Assembly (NCBI RefSeq): GCF_030252345.1
Contig: NZ_CP126980.1
Span: forward strand, 6,339,501 to 6,403,500
DNA: 64,000 nucleotides
From: Actinoplanes oblitus
GTDB lineage: Bacteria > Actinomycetota > Actinomycetes > Mycobacteriales > Micromonosporaceae
Reading direction: 5' to 3'
Every line of letters begins with the position of its first letter. Within the stretch, counting starts at the first letter, position 1. Positions 24,062-33,490 of this stretch are shown here, one piece after another. The notes under the pieces are model-generated. The model had not been told where the DNA came from, made no database searches, and saw only the letters and a program-made list of their open reading frames with translations. The position numbers and the translations under genes are program-made.

Positions 24062-26379
24062 AATGCCAGCGGAACTGCCCCGGGACCATCGAGGACGGCT
24101 ACTGCGACACCTGCGGGATGGCCCCGGCCGGCAAACCGGTCGCCGCCCCGCCGGAAGCCGGGAGACCCGGCATCGGTACGTGCCGGCGGGACGGCTGCGG
24201 CGGCACGATCGAGGACGGCTACTGCGACACCTGCGGGCTCGCGCCGGTGGCCACGAGCGCCCCGGTGCCCCAGCAACGGGCCGCGACCAGCAACACCGGC
24301 ACGCAGGGCTCGACGCGTGGCAGTGCGCTCTCCACGCGTACCGGTGGGAGCCGGCGCGGCAGCGGCCGCACCTCGTCCAGCCGCCGTTTCGGCAGCGGCC
24401 TGGTGGAGATCGCCCCGATCGCCAAGGTCGACCCGGCCACCACGATCATGGCCGACGCGCAGGTGCCGGAGTCCAAGCGGTACTGCGCCAAGTGCAACAA
24501 CCCGGTCGGCCGGTCCCGCGGTGACCGGCCGGGCCGCACCTCGGGCTTCTGCCCGCACTGCGGCGAGGCGTTCAACTTCACCCCCAAGCTGGTCAAGGGC
24601 GACGTCGTCGGCGGCCAGTACGAGGTGGCCGGCGCTCTCGCCCACGGCGGCCTGGGCTGGGTCTACCTGGCCGTCGACCTGAACGTCTCGAAACGCTGGG
24701 TGGTGCTCAAGGGCCTGCTCAACTCGCAGGACGAGGACGCGCTCGCCGCCGCCCTGGCCGAGCAGCGGTTCCTGGCCGAGGTCGAGCACCCCAACATCGT
24801 CAAGATCTACAACTTCGTCGAGCACGACGGCGCCGGCTACATCGTGATGGAGTACGTCGGCGGCAAGTCCCTCAAGGACATGCTCAAGCAGCGCCGCGAG
24901 GCGAACGGCGGGAACACCGACCCGCTGCCGCTGGACCAGGCGCTGGAATTCCTGATCGAGATCATGCCGGCGTTCAGCTACCTGCACGAGCGCGGGCTGA
25001 TCTTCTGCGACTTCAAGCCGGACAACGTGATCCAGTCCGGCGACCAGATGAAGCTGATCGACCTCGGTGGCGTCGTGCACATCGACGACCAGGAGGCGGC
25101 GATCTACGGCACCGTCGGTTACCAGGCGCCGGAGATGGCGACCGACGGCCCGTCGGTCGCCTCCGACCTCTACACCATCGGCCGGACCCTGGCGGTGCTG
25201 ACCACCGACTTCCGCGGCTACCAGACCACCTTCAAGGAGAGCCTGCCCAGCCGCGACGAGTTCGAGGTCTACACCCGGCACGAGTCGTTCTACCGGCTGG
25301 TCCAGCGGGCCACCCGGCCCCGCCCGGACGAGCGGTTCGTGGACGCCGCCGAGATGCAGGAGCAGATGCTCGGCGTGCTGCGTCAGGTGGTGGCCGCGCA
25401 GGGCGCGCCGAAACCGGCGCCGTCCAAGGTGTTCACCGGCGAGCTGCGCACCGACCTCAGGTCGGAGGCGCCGCGCTGGCAGGACCTGCCCACCCCGCTG
25501 ATCGACCTGACCGACCCGGCGGCCGGCTTCCTCGCCTCGATCACCCTGACCGACCCGGCCGAGGTGCTCGCCCTGCTCAAGCACGCGCCGCAGGAGACCG
25601 TCGAGGTGCGGCTGCGGGCGCTGCGGGCGGAGATCGACTTGGGCACCCGGCACGGGTCCTTCGACGACGCCCGCAAGGCGCGGGACCGGTTCGCCGCGCT
25701 GGACGGCGCCGACTGGCGGCTGGCCTGGTACGACGGGCTGCTCGCGCTGGCCACCCAGGACTGGGCCACGGCCCGCGCCCGGTTCGACGCGGTCTACTCG
25801 GTGCTGCCCGGCGAGCTGGCCCCGCAGCTGGCGCTCGGCTTCACCGAGGAGCTGGCCGGGCCGGACCGGATGCCGGTCGCTGCCGGGTACTACGACGTGG
25901 TCAGCCGGACCGACCCGTCGTACACCACGGCCGCCGCCGGGCTGGCCCGCTGCCGGCTGGCCGGCGGCGACCGGGCCGGCGCGGTGGAGGCCTACCAGCG
26001 GGTGCCCGGCACGTCCTCGGCGTACGCGATCTCCCAGGTCGGCGCGGTGCGGGCGCTGGTGCACGCGCACCCGGACGCCAAGGTCGACGTGCAGGCGCTG
26101 ACCGAGGCGGCGGCCCTGCTCGAACGGCTGGAGGTGGAGCGGGCGCAGCTCGCCGAGCTCCGGGCCGAGCTGCTGAAACAGGCGCTGTCCTCGATGCGCG
26201 GCGGGCTGCGGGTGCCGGCCGCGGTGCTCGGCGGCGGGCGTACCGGCGACACCGGGGAGAAGGACGTGCGGTTCGCGTTGGAGGACGCGTACCGCGAGAT
26301 GGCCCGCGCCGCGCACGGTCCCGAGAAGATCCGCCTGGTCGACATGGCGAACGCGGCGCGGCCGCGGACCCGCACCTGA
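24058..26379 (+). CDS. pknG: serine/threonine protein kinase PknG
   Basis: A 773-aa kinase. It begins with two zinc-ribbon-like repeats (CPGTIEDGYCDTCG at about 7-20 and CGGTIEDGYCDTCG at about 47-60). A linker follows, then the PknG rubredoxin module (CAKC ... FCPHCGEAF, about 141-180). The kinase domain is at about 185-440, with VVLKG as ATP lysine, non-RD catalytic loop LIFCDFKPDNV and LIDLGGVVHI. A C-terminal TPR domain runs to about 760. In mycobacteria PknG phosphorylates the FHA protein GarA/OdhI to control 2-oxoglutarate and glutamate metabolism. Coupled by ATGA to the coiled-coil gene. Confidence 0.93.
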   Translation: MKCQRNCPGTIEDGYCDTCGMAPAGKPVAAPPEAGRPGIGTCRRDGCGGTIEDGYCDTCGLAPVATSAPVPQQRAATSNTGTQGSTRGSALSTRTGGSRRGSGRTSSSRRFGSGLVEIAPIAKVDPATTIMADAQVPESKRYCAKCNNPVGRSRGDRPGRTSGFCPHCGEAFNFTPKLVKGDVVGGQYEVAGALAHGGLGWVYLAVDLNVSKRWVVLKGLLNSQDEDALAAALAEQRFLAEVEHPNIVKIYNFVEHDGAGYIVMEYVGGKSLKDMLKQRREANGGNTDPLPLDQALEFLIEIMPAFSYLHERGLIFCDFKPDNVIQSGDQMKLIDLGGVVHIDDQEAAIYGTVGYQAPEMATDGPSVASDLYTIGRTLAVLTTDFRGYQTTFKESLPSRDEFEVYTRHESFYRLVQRATRPRPDERFVDAAEMQEQMLGVLRQVVAAQGAPKPAPSKVFTGELRTDLRSEAPRWQDLPTPLIDLTDPAAGFLASITLTDPAEVLALLKHAPQETVEVRLRALRAEIDLGTRHGSFDDARKARDRFAALDGADWRLAWYDGLLALATQDWATARARFDAVYSVLPGELAPQLALGFTEELAGPDRMPVAAGYYDVVSRTDPSYTTAAAGLARCRLAGGDRAGAVEAYQRVPGTSSAYAISQVGAVRALVHAHPDAKVDVQALTEAAALLERLEVERAQLAELRAELLKQALSSMRGGLRVPAAVLGGGRTGDTGEKDVRFALEDAYREMARAAHGPEKIRLVDMANAARPRTRT

Positions 26380-26397
26380 GCAACGAGAGAAGGCACG

Positions 26398-27621
26398 TTG
26401 ATTCTGACCGAGTGCGACTCCTGCGCCGAGGGGCGCGCCACCGGCGCGTCGTTCTGTGAGGCGTGCGGGCGCAGGCTGACCGACACCGCGTCGGTCGGCG
26501 CCGCCGGCGAGACCGAGGCGACGCCGGCCGACGCCCCCGGCCCGGGCCGGAGCACCGGCCTGGCCGGCCGGGACTGCCCGCACTGCGCCGCGGTGGGCGC
26601 GGTCGCCGCCGACGGGTACTGCGAGGAGTGCGGGATGCTGGCCGGCCGGCCGCGCGACCACACCGAGGCGGACGGCGACCTGATGGCGGCGGCGGTCAGC
26701 GACCGGGGTCGCCGGCACCACCGCAATGAGGACGCGATGTGGCTGGCCGTCGGCAGCGACGCCGTCGACGTGGTGGTCTGCGACGGCGTCTCGGCGTCGT
26801 TCGACCCGGATGTCGCCTCCGAGGTGGCCGCGAAGGCGGCCGGTGAGTTGCTGGCCCGCGCCCAGCACCCGGGCCACGCCGCGGCGGGACCCGCGGACCG
26901 GCCCGGGACGCGGCCCGACGAGGCCACCGCCCCGGACACCGGTGAGGAGCCGACCGAGCCGGTCGAGCCGGACGAGCCCGCGCTGCCGATCGCCGAGGTG
27001 GTCGGCCGGGCGATCCAGGGTGCCGGCGAGGCGGTCGCCCAGCTGGCCGGCACCGGCGACCCGCGCCGGGCCACCTCCAACCCGGCCTGCACGATCGTCG
27101 CGGCGGCGGTACGCGGCCCGCACGTCGGGTTCGGCTGGGTCGGCGACAGCCGGGTCTACTGGATCCCCGCCACCGGGCCGGCCGAGCAGCTCAGCGAGGA
27201 CGACTCGTGGGCCCGGCACGTGATCGCGATGGGCGCCGACCCGCGGGTCGCGATGAACGATCCGAAGGCCCACGCGATCACCGCCTGGCTGGGCGCGGAC
27301 GCCGGCCGGATCAGCCCGCGGGTGGGCGCGTTCACCGCGGGGGCGCCCGGGCACCTGGTGCTCTGCAGCGACGGGCTGTGGAACTACCTGACCGACCCGG
27401 CGGACTTCGGCGACGCCGTCCGGTCCGCGCTGCGCGTCGCCACCGGGCCCCGCCCCCTGCTCGAGGCGGCGCGCGCGCTGGTGGCGTACGCGAACTCCGC
27501 CGGAGGCGCGGACAACATCACGGTCGCCATCGTGCCTGTGCCACCGCAAACCGACGCGGACATGGCGGAAGCCGAAGGCGACGCCGTAACCGACAGTGAC
27601 AACGAGACCAGCGAAGCATAA
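26398..27621 (+). CDS. PP2C phosphatase with N-terminal zinc ribbons
   Basis: A 407-aa protein. Two Cys-x-x-Cys ribbons precede the catalytic domain: CDSCAEG ... FCEACG and CPHCAAVGAVAADGYCEECG. The phosphatase (about 98-390) has RRHHRNEDA, VVCDGVSAS, WVGDSRVYW, LCSDGLWNYL and GGADNITVAIV, the metal-binding motifs of PPM/PP2C enzymes; an acidic Pro-rich insert lies near 160-200. The start is TTG with GAGAGAAGG upstream. It is the natural counter-enzyme to PknG in this operon. Its ribbon GYCEECG resembles those of PknG and the FHA protein. Confidence 0.9.
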   Translation: MILTECDSCAEGRATGASFCEACGRRLTDTASVGAAGETEATPADAPGPGRSTGLAGRDCPHCAAVGAVAADGYCEECGMLAGRPRDHTEADGDLMAAAVSDRGRRHHRNEDAMWLAVGSDAVDVVVCDGVSASFDPDVASEVAAKAAGELLARAQHPGHAAAGPADRPGTRPDEATAPDTGEEPTEPVEPDEPALPIAEVVGRAIQGAGEAVAQLAGTGDPRRATSNPACTIVAAAVRGPHVGFGWVGDSRVYWIPATGPAEQLSEDDSWARHVIAMGADPRVAMNDPKAHAITAWLGADAGRISPRVGAFTAGAPGHLVLCSDGLWNYLTDPADFGDAVRSALRVATGPRPLLEAARALVAYANSAGGADNITVAIVPVPPQTDADMAEAEGDAVTDSDNETSEA

Positions 27622-27631
27622 GGAGTCCCGA

Positions 27632-28897
27632 GTGTCCTACAGCGCCGAGGCTTTCCAGAACGAGTACCTCGCCATGGGCGCCAGCGAGGTGAACGCGATC
27701 GTCACCGTCACCTCGTCGGGCGGCGAGGGCGGCCGCCGCAGCGCCGGGGCGACCGAGATCATCATCGTCGACGCGTCCGGATCCATGCAGGCCGAGGGCC
27801 GGATGGCGGCCGCCCGGCAGGCTGCCAAGGCCGCGGTGAACTGCATCGACGACGGCGTGCGGTTCGCCATCATCGCCGGGGTCAGCACCGCGCAGCAGCT
27901 GTTCCCGGACCCGGGCCAGCTGGCCGAGGCGTCGCCGCAGTCGCGGGCCGACGCGCTGCGGGCGATCGACCGGCTGCAGGCCAGCGGCGGCACCGCGATG
28001 GGCGCCTGGCTGCTGCTCGCCGCCCAGCTGTTCGATCAGCGGCCGGGCGACATCAAGCACGCCATTCTGCTCACCGACGGTGACAACGGCGAGCGGTTCG
28101 GCTATCTGGAGAGCGTGCTGGAGCAGATCGCCGGCCGGTTCGTCTGCGACTGCCGCGGCGTCGGCACGAACTGGAAGGTCTCCGAGCTTCGCAAGATCGC
28201 CACGGCGATGCTGGGCACCGTCGACATCGTGGCCCGGCCGGAGGGGCTGACCGCAGCCTTCGAGCAGATGATCACCGGGGCGATGGGCAAGACCGCCGCC
28301 GACGTGCAGCTCAAGGTGTGGACGCCGGTGAACGCCACGGTTCGCTTCGTCAAACAGGTGGAACCACAGGTGATGGACCTGACCGGCAAGCGGGTCGAGG
28401 ACGGGCCGCGGGCCGGGCGCTATCCGCTGGGTTCCTGGGGGCAGGAGAGCCGCGACTACCACGTCTGCATCGACGTGCCGTCCGGCAAGGCCGGCGACGA
28501 GATGCTGGCCGCCCGGATCTCGGTGGTCGAGGGCGACACCGTGCACGCGCAGTCGCTGGTCCGCGCGGTGTGGACCGAGGACACCGCGCTGTCCACCCGG
28601 ATCAACCGGCAGGTGGCGCACTACACCGGGCAGGCCGAGCTGGCCCAGACGATCCAGGACGGCATCGCGGCCCGGGAGGCCGGCGACGAGCGGACCGCGA
28701 CGATCAAGTTCGGCCGGGCCGCGCAGCTCGCCCACGAGAGCGGCAACAAGGCCACCGAGGAGCTGCTCTCCAAGGTGGTGGAGATCGAGGACGCGGCGAC
28801 CGGCACGGTCCGGTTGCGCCGCAAGGTCAACGCGGCGGACGAGATGGCGCTGGACACGCAGAGCACCAAGACGGTCCGGGTCGGGCGGTCGCAGTGA
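27632..28897 (+). CDS. VWA domain protein of the pknG operon
   Basis: A 421-aa soluble protein with a von Willebrand factor A domain: the metal site DASGSM at about residue 48, GGTAMGAWL and LLTDGDNGE complete the MIDAS. A beta-rich middle region and a C-terminal helical part (TIQDGIAAREAGDERTATIKFG) follow. The GTG at 27632 has AAGGAGT upstream. Its stop overlaps the FHA gene as GTGA. VWA proteins often scaffold complexes or bind phosphorylated partners; here it may assemble the kinase, phosphatase and FHA protein. Specific role unknown. Confidence 0.85.
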   Translation: MSYSAEAFQNEYLAMGASEVNAIVTVTSSGGEGGRRSAGATEIIIVDASGSMQAEGRMAAARQAAKAAVNCIDDGVRFAIIAGVSTAQQLFPDPGQLAEASPQSRADALRAIDRLQASGGTAMGAWLLLAAQLFDQRPGDIKHAILLTDGDNGERFGYLESVLEQIAGRFVCDCRGVGTNWKVSELRKIATAMLGTVDIVARPEGLTAAFEQMITGAMGKTAADVQLKVWTPVNATVRFVKQVEPQVMDLTGKRVEDGPRAGRYPLGSWGQESRDYHVCIDVPSGKAGDEMLAARISVVEGDTVHAQSLVRAVWTEDTALSTRINRQVAHYTGQAELAQTIQDGIAAREAGDERTATIKFGRAAQLAHESGNKATEELLSKVVEIEDAATGTVRLRRKVNAADEMALDTQSTKTVRVGRSQ

Positions 28898-29529
28898 GCT
28901 CCTACACGTGCCCGAACGGGCATGTCTCCACCGAGGCGGACTACTGCGACACCTGCGGGGCGAAGATCGGTGGCGCGCCGGTGGAGGCGCCCGCCACGCC
29001 CGTCGCCGACTCGCCGAAAGGCGAGGAGTGCCCGCATTGCGGCACCCCGCGGGCCGGGTCGGCGCGGTTCTGTGAGGACTGTGGGTACGACCACACCACC
29101 GGCAAGGTGCCGCAGCTCACCGAGGTGCTGCCGGAGCCGGTGGCGGCCGGCGAGTGGACCGCGACGCTCTTCGCCGACCCGGCCTACTTCGCGCTCAACG
29201 AGGTGGAGGGGGTCACCTTCCCGGCCGACACCGGCGAGCGGACCATCACGCTGACCCCGCCGCAGGTCCGGATCGGGCGGGGCAGCGCCTCGAAGGGGAC
29301 CAGCCCGGAGGTGGATCTGGCCGACACCGACCCGGGCGCCTCGCACAACCACGCGCTGCTGACGCTGAACGTGGACGGGGTGTGGCTGGTCACCGACCTG
29401 GGATCGACCAACGGGACCTACCTCAACGACGAGGATCAGCCGTTGACGGCGGGGCAGTCGCGGGTGCTCAAGGACGGCGACCAGGTCCACGTGGGAGTCT
29501 GGACGACGCTTACCATGCACGCTCCGTGA
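28894..29529 (+). CDS. zinc-ribbon plus FHA domain protein
   Basis: A 211-aa protein. Two Cys-x-x-Cys ribbons (ADYCDTCGAK, EECPHCGTP ... FCEDCGYD) are followed by a Forkhead-associated domain (about 115-205) with RIGRGSAS, DPGASHNHALL and DLGSTNGTYLND, the phosphothreonine-binding residues. FHA proteins are the known outputs of PknG in other actinobacteria (GarA/OdhI), but this one carries ribbons instead of the short N-terminal phospho-site helix (no ETTS motif seen). It is last in the operon; its 3' end overlaps the convergent snapalysin gene by 20 nt. Confidence 0.88.
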   Translation: MSSYTCPNGHVSTEADYCDTCGAKIGGAPVEAPATPVADSPKGEECPHCGTPRAGSARFCEDCGYDHTTGKVPQLTEVLPEPVAAGEWTATLFADPAYFALNEVEGVTFPADTGERTITLTPPQVRIGRGSASKGTSPEVDLADTDPGASHNHALLTLNVDGVWLVTDLGSTNGTYLNDEDQPLTAGQSRVLKDGDQVHVGVWTTLTMHAP

Positions 29530-30028
29530 AGTAACCGGCCGGCACCGTGACCGAGGTGCCGAACAGACGGTTGACGGTGGCCGCCTCGGTGCTGCTCGGA
29601 TTCGCGTTCGTGCAGCTCACCGGGGCGCTGCTGCCGGACATCAGGTCACCGCACAGGCCGGTGCGGCGGTCCGGCAGGCCGAGGATGTGACCGAACTCGT
29701 GCGCGGCGATCCGCGGCGGGTAGTAGCCGTCGTCGACCGCCTCCCGGCCCATGTACCAGCGGCCGTTGCCCAGCGAGGTGGTGTAGGTGCGGGGCCAGCC
29801 GTTGTCGGCGTAGACCCGGATGTTCGGGGTGCGGCCGGCCGGAACCGGCTCCAGCCGGACGTTGGTGACCCGACTGTTCCAGATCTGCGCGCCCTGGTTG
29901 ACCACGGCGACGAACTCCTGCGCCTGGCTGGCGTCGTAGTAGAGCACCCGGGCCGCGGCCTGGGCGGGGGTGGCCCAGCCGAGTGCGAACACGAGGACCA
30001 GCGCGGCGGCGATTCTCTTCCACATCAT
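29510..30028 (-). CDS. snapalysin-family secreted zinc metalloprotease
   Basis: A 172-aa secreted protease. Signal peptide with AQA cleavage region (about residues 1-25), then the catalytic motif HEFGHILGLPD (HExxHxxGxxD, snapalysin/M7 type) and the met-turn-like DLMSG. The two Cys (LCGD, VSCTN) can form the family disulfide. Start ATGATG at 30028/30025. It is divergent from a STAND regulator at 120 bp. In Streptomyces the related protease gene is divergent from a LysR-type activator, so a regulatory pairing with a different regulator type is plausible here. Confidence 0.92.
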   Translation of the reverse strand: MMWKRIAAALVLVFALGWATPAQAAARVLYYDASQAQEFVAVVNQGAQIWNSRVTNVRLEPVPAGRTPNIRVYADNGWPRTYTTSLGNGRWYMGREAVDDGYYPPRIAAHEFGHILGLPDRRTGLCGDLMSGSSAPVSCTNANPSSTEAATVNRLFGTSVTVPAGYFTERAW

Positions 30029-30148
30029 GGTCCGACGCTAGGCCTGACAACGATGAATATCGATGTCTCGGCTCATATCACTTGGCACCTCGGACTTACG
30101 TGATGCCCGCCGCTGCGCGCGGCCGCCCCGGTGTGGTCTCGTCGTGCC

Positions 30149-32380
30149 GTGTCGGAGTTCGGAAGCAGGCTGCGCGAGTTACGGCGAGCCGCGGGACTGA
30201 CCATGGAGCAGCTCGCCGAGGCGTCCGGGGTGAGCGCCCGCGCGATCAGCGACATGGAGCGCGGGCACAGCCGGACCCCGCAGGCCCGCACCCTGGCCGC
30301 ACTCGCCGCCGGGCTCGGCCTCGGCCCGGGCCAGCTCGGCGACCTCGAGGACGCCGTCCGCCAGCAGCGCGTCCAGGCCGTCGGCCGGCCCCAGCTGTGC
30401 GAGCCGCCCCGCGCCGTCAAGGACTTCGTCGGGCGGGCCGGCGAGCTGGACCGGATGCGCCGGCACGCGCTGGCCGGGTTCGGGCCGGCGCCGGTCGCCG
30501 TGGTGCACGGGCAGGCCGGGCTGGGCAAGACCGCCCTCGCGGTACGCCTCGCCGACCAGCTGCGCGACCACTACCCGGGTGGCCGGTTCTATCTGGACCT
30601 GCGCGGCACCGACCCGGAACCGATGGCGGCCGGCGACGCCCTGGTCCGGCTGCTGCGCGCCCTCGAGGTGAACGCCCGGACGATCGGCGAGACCGACGAC
30701 GAACGCTCCAGCCAGCTGCGCGCGGTGCTCCGGGACCGCCGCTGCCTGCTGGTGCTGGACAACGCCGGCAGCGAGGCGCAGGTCCGGCCGCTGCTGCCCA
30801 GCGAGGGCGCGAGCCTGGCCGTGGTGACCAGCCGCCGGGTGCTCGGCGGCCTGGAGGGCGTGGCCCGGATCGCCCTGGCCCCGCTCGGCCCGGACGAGTC
30901 GGCAGCCCTGCTGCGGGCGATCGCGGCGCAGGCCGCCGACCCGCGCGCGGCCGCCGGGGTGGAGGCGGTGGCCCGGCTCTGCGGGCACCTGCCGCTCGCC
31001 CTGCGGATCGCCGGGACCCGGCTGGCCACCCGACCGGCGTGGACCGTCGACCATCTGGTCGCCCGGCTCGCCGACGCCGACCGGCGACTCGCCACCCTGT
31101 CCACCGGCGATCTCGGGGTGGCCACCGCGTTCGCCCTCTCGCACGCCCAGCTGTCGCACCCGGCCCGGGAGCTGTTCCGGCGGCTCGCGCACGTGCCCGG
31201 CGTGGACTTCGCGCCCACCTTGGCGGCGGTGCTCACCGGCGCGCACCCGGACGACGCCGCGGACGGCCTGGACGAACTGGTCGACCTGGGCCTGTTGCAG
31301 CAGTCCGGGCCGGATCGCTACCGCTTCCACGACCTGATCCGGCTCTTCGCCGGGGAACGCCTGCGGATCGAGGAACCGGCCGGCACCCGGGCCGCGACCG
31401 CCAAGCGGATGGCCGACTGGCTGCTGGAGACCGCTGTCGTGGCCGGCCGCTGGTTCGAGCCGGGCTACGGCTGCCTGCCCGCCGGCTATGCCGGGCTGGT
31501 GCCGCTGGCCACCGCCGACGAGGCGGACGCCTGGTTACAGGCCGAGCGGAACAACTGGCTGGGGGCGCTGCGCTCGGCCTCCCGCGGCGGGCAGTACCAG
31601 CTCGTGGTGGACGTGGCCGAGGCGATGCACTGGTACTCCGACAAGTACGTACGCGCCGAATACTGGTACGACGTCTACGCCCGGTCCCGGGCCGCCGCCG
31701 CGCGCCTGCCGGACCGGCGGCAGGAGGTCACCCACATCAACTACTTCTCCTGGGCGGCCACCCAGTGCGCCCGCCGGCCGGACGAGGGCGCCCGGATCGC
31801 GATGGACGCCCACCGGGTGGCCGTCGACCTGGGCGACGTCAAGGAGCAGGCGTGGGCCCTGCGGTACGCCGGTGACGCGTGGCGGCAGGCCGGTGACCCG
31901 TCGGCCGCGCTGGACAGCTACCGCCGCGGGGCGGAGCTGTCCGACCTGGCCGGTGACCACGACGGTTACGTCCTGCTGCGGTCCGGGATCGCGCAGGCCC
32001 TGACCGAGCTGGGCCGGCACGCGGATGCGCTGACCGAGTGCCGGGCCACCCTGCGTGAGGCCGAGGACCGTCCGATGGCACCGCGGCCGGCGCTTGCCGC
32101 ACTGGTCAATGTGCACCTCACCATGGCCGCGGCGCGGTGCGGGCTGGGCGACTGGGCCGAGGCGCTGCGGGTGGCCGAGCGCGCACTGCCGGCCGCCGTC
32201 GAGTACGGCTACGCCGGCTACCTGGCCGAGACGCACCTCACCATCGGCCGGGCCCGGCTCGCGCTGGGCGCCCCGGAGGCCGCCCGGTCCTCCGTGCACC
32301 TGGCCCGTGACCTGCTGGAAGACCTGCCGCACGGCCGGCTGAAGACGCTCGCCGGGGAGGTCATGCAGGCTTTGCCCTGA
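30149..32380 (+). CDS. XRE-NB-ARC-TPR (STAND) transcriptional regulator
   Basis: A 743-aa regulator. The N-terminal helix-turn-helix is Xre-like ([26 protein letters not shown]). The NTPase domain (about 85-340) has [11 protein letters not shown], the Walker [14 protein letters not shown] and the Walker [11 protein letters not shown] winged-helix part and C-terminal TPR-like repeats follow (about 500-740). The GTG at 30149 gives the usual VSEFGSRL start; a GTG at 30131 adds six residues. Such proteins couple ligand and ATP binding to promoter activation. Divergent from the snapalysin gene, its likely target. Confidence 0.88.
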   Translation: MSEFGSRLRELRRAAGLTMEQLAEASGVSARAISDMERGHSRTPQARTLAALAAGLGLGPGQLGDLEDAVRQQRVQAVGRPQLCEPPRAVKDFVGRAGELDRMRRHALAGFGPAPVAVVHGQAGLGKTALAVRLADQLRDHYPGGRFYLDLRGTDPEPMAAGDALVRLLRALEVNARTIGETDDERSSQLRAVLRDRRCLLVLDNAGSEAQVRPLLPSEGASLAVVTSRRVLGGLEGVARIALAPLGPDESAALLRAIAAQAADPRAAAGVEAVARLCGHLPLALRIAGTRLATRPAWTVDHLVARLADADRRLATLSTGDLGVATAFALSHAQLSHPARELFRRLAHVPGVDFAPTLAAVLTGAHPDDAADGLDELVDLGLLQQSGPDRYRFHDLIRLFAGERLRIEEPAGTRAATAKRMADWLLETAVVAGRWFEPGYGCLPAGYAGLVPLATADEADAWLQAERNNWLGALRSASRGGQYQLVVDVAEAMHWYSDKYVRAEYWYDVYARSRAAAARLPDRRQEVTHINYFSWAATQCARRPDEGARIAMDAHRVAVDLGDVKEQAWALRYAGDAWRQAGDPSAALDSYRRGAELSDLAGDHDGYVLLRSGIAQALTELGRHADALTECRATLREAEDRPMAPRPALAALVNVHLTMAAARCGLGDWAEALRVAERALPAAVEYGYAGYLAETHLTIGRARLALGAPEAARSSVHLARDLLEDLPHGRLKTLAGEVMQALP

Positions 32381-32480
32381 CAGTTCTGCGTGTTGTTCTG
32401 CGTGGTCAGGGGACATTCACGTTGGTTGCATGGGCTCACGGACACGCCGCCCGGCGTGGACCCGGTGTGAAAGGACTCCC

Positions 32481-33314
32481 ATGGGCTACGTGACCACCTC
32501 CGACGGCACGAACATCTACGTCAAGGACTGGGGCGCCGGCCGTCCGGTCGTGCTCAGCCACGGGTGGCCGCTGAACGCGGACAGCTGGGAGGCGCAGCAG
32601 CTCTTCCTCGCCCAGCACGGCTACCGGGTGATCGCGCACGACCGCCGCGGCCACGGCCGGTCCGACCAGACCTGGCACGGCAACGAGATGGACACCTACG
32701 CCGCCGACCTGGCCGCCGTGATCGAGACGCTGGACCTGCGGGACATCACCCTGGTCGGCTTCTCCACCGGCGGTGGCGAGATCGCCCGCTACATCGGCAA
32801 CCACGGCACCGCCCGGGTGGCGCAGGCGGTGCTGGTCTCCGCGGTGCCGCCGCTGATGCTGCGGACCGACGACAACCCGGGCGGCCTGCCGATCTCGGTG
32901 TTCGACGGCATCCGGGCCGGCTCGCTCGCCGACCGCTCGCAGCTGTACAAGGACTTCGCGGCCGGCCCGTTCTTCGGTGCCAACCGGCCCGGCGCCACCG
33001 TGTCGCAGGGCATGCGGGACGCGTTCTGGCTGCAGGGCATGACCGCCGGGCACCACAACACCTACGAGTGCGTCGCCGCGTTCTCGGCCACCGACTTCCG
33101 CGGCGACCTGGCCAAGTTCGACGTGCCGACGCTCGTCATCCACGGTGACGACGACCAGGTCGTGCCGTTCGAGGTGGGCGGCAAGGCGTCGGCCGCACTG
33201 GTCGAGGGCGCCGAGCTGAAGGTGTACCCGGGCGCGCCGCACGGCATCACCGACACCCACAAGGAGCAGCTGAGCCGGGACCTCCTGGCGTTCCTGAACA
33301 GCTACGCGGCCTGA
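32481..33314 (+). CDS. alpha/beta hydrolase (non-haem chloroperoxidase-like)
   Basis: A 277-aa alpha/beta hydrolase. The oxyanion region is [12 protein letters not shown], the nucleophile elbow GFSTGGGE, the acid GDDDQVVPF and the catalytic His in [10 protein letters not shown]. This pattern is that of cofactor-free bacterial chloroperoxidases/esterases. The ATG at 32481 follows AAAGGA; the upstream in-frame start lacks a ribosome site. A hairpin terminator follows at 33322-33347. Natural substrate unknown. Confidence 0.92.
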   Translation: MGYVTTSDGTNIYVKDWGAGRPVVLSHGWPLNADSWEAQQLFLAQHGYRVIAHDRRGHGRSDQTWHGNEMDTYAADLAAVIETLDLRDITLVGFSTGGGEIARYIGNHGTARVAQAVLVSAVPPLMLRTDDNPGGLPISVFDGIRAGSLADRSQLYKDFAAGPFFGANRPGATVSQGMRDAFWLQGMTAGHHNTYECVAAFSATDFRGDLAKFDVPTLVIHGDDDQVVPFEVGGKASAALVEGAELKVYPGAPHGITDTHKEQLSRDLLAFLNSYAA

Positions 33315-33321
33315 TTCCGGG

Positions 33322-33347
33322 GCCGGGGAGGCGCTATGCTTCCCCGG
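33322..33347 (+). terminator. hairpin terminator after the hydrolase gene
   Basis: An 11-bp stem with one G-T pair (GCCGGGGAGGC / GCTTCCCCGGC) closes a short loop 7 nt after the stop codon. The 3' arm overlaps a TATGCT that could serve as a -10 for the downstream transcript. Confidence 0.65.
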
Positions 33348-33375
33348 CACTGTCGTCGATGCGAAAGGGATGGGC

Positions 33376-33429
33376 ATGCGCCTCGACATGGACACGGTCT
33401 CCGCCTCGCCGCGAGAGAGCGCCCACTAG
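33376..33429 (+). CDS. possible 17-aa leader peptide upstream of the MFS exporter
   Basis: An ATG at 33376 preceded by GAAAGGGATGG opens a 17-codon frame (MRLDMDTVSASPRESAH) ending in TAG at 33429, 61 nt before the exporter start. Good ribosome site, small size and position before an efflux gene fit a translational attenuator. No obvious competing stem-loop covering the exporter's ribosome site was found, so it may simply be a short translated ORF. Confidence 0.4.
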   Translation: MRLDMDTVSASPRESAH

Positions 33430-33490
33430 CACGTTCCTCGCCGCGGGCGGTCCTTCCTCACGACCGTTCATCTTGGCTCGAGGAGCACTT

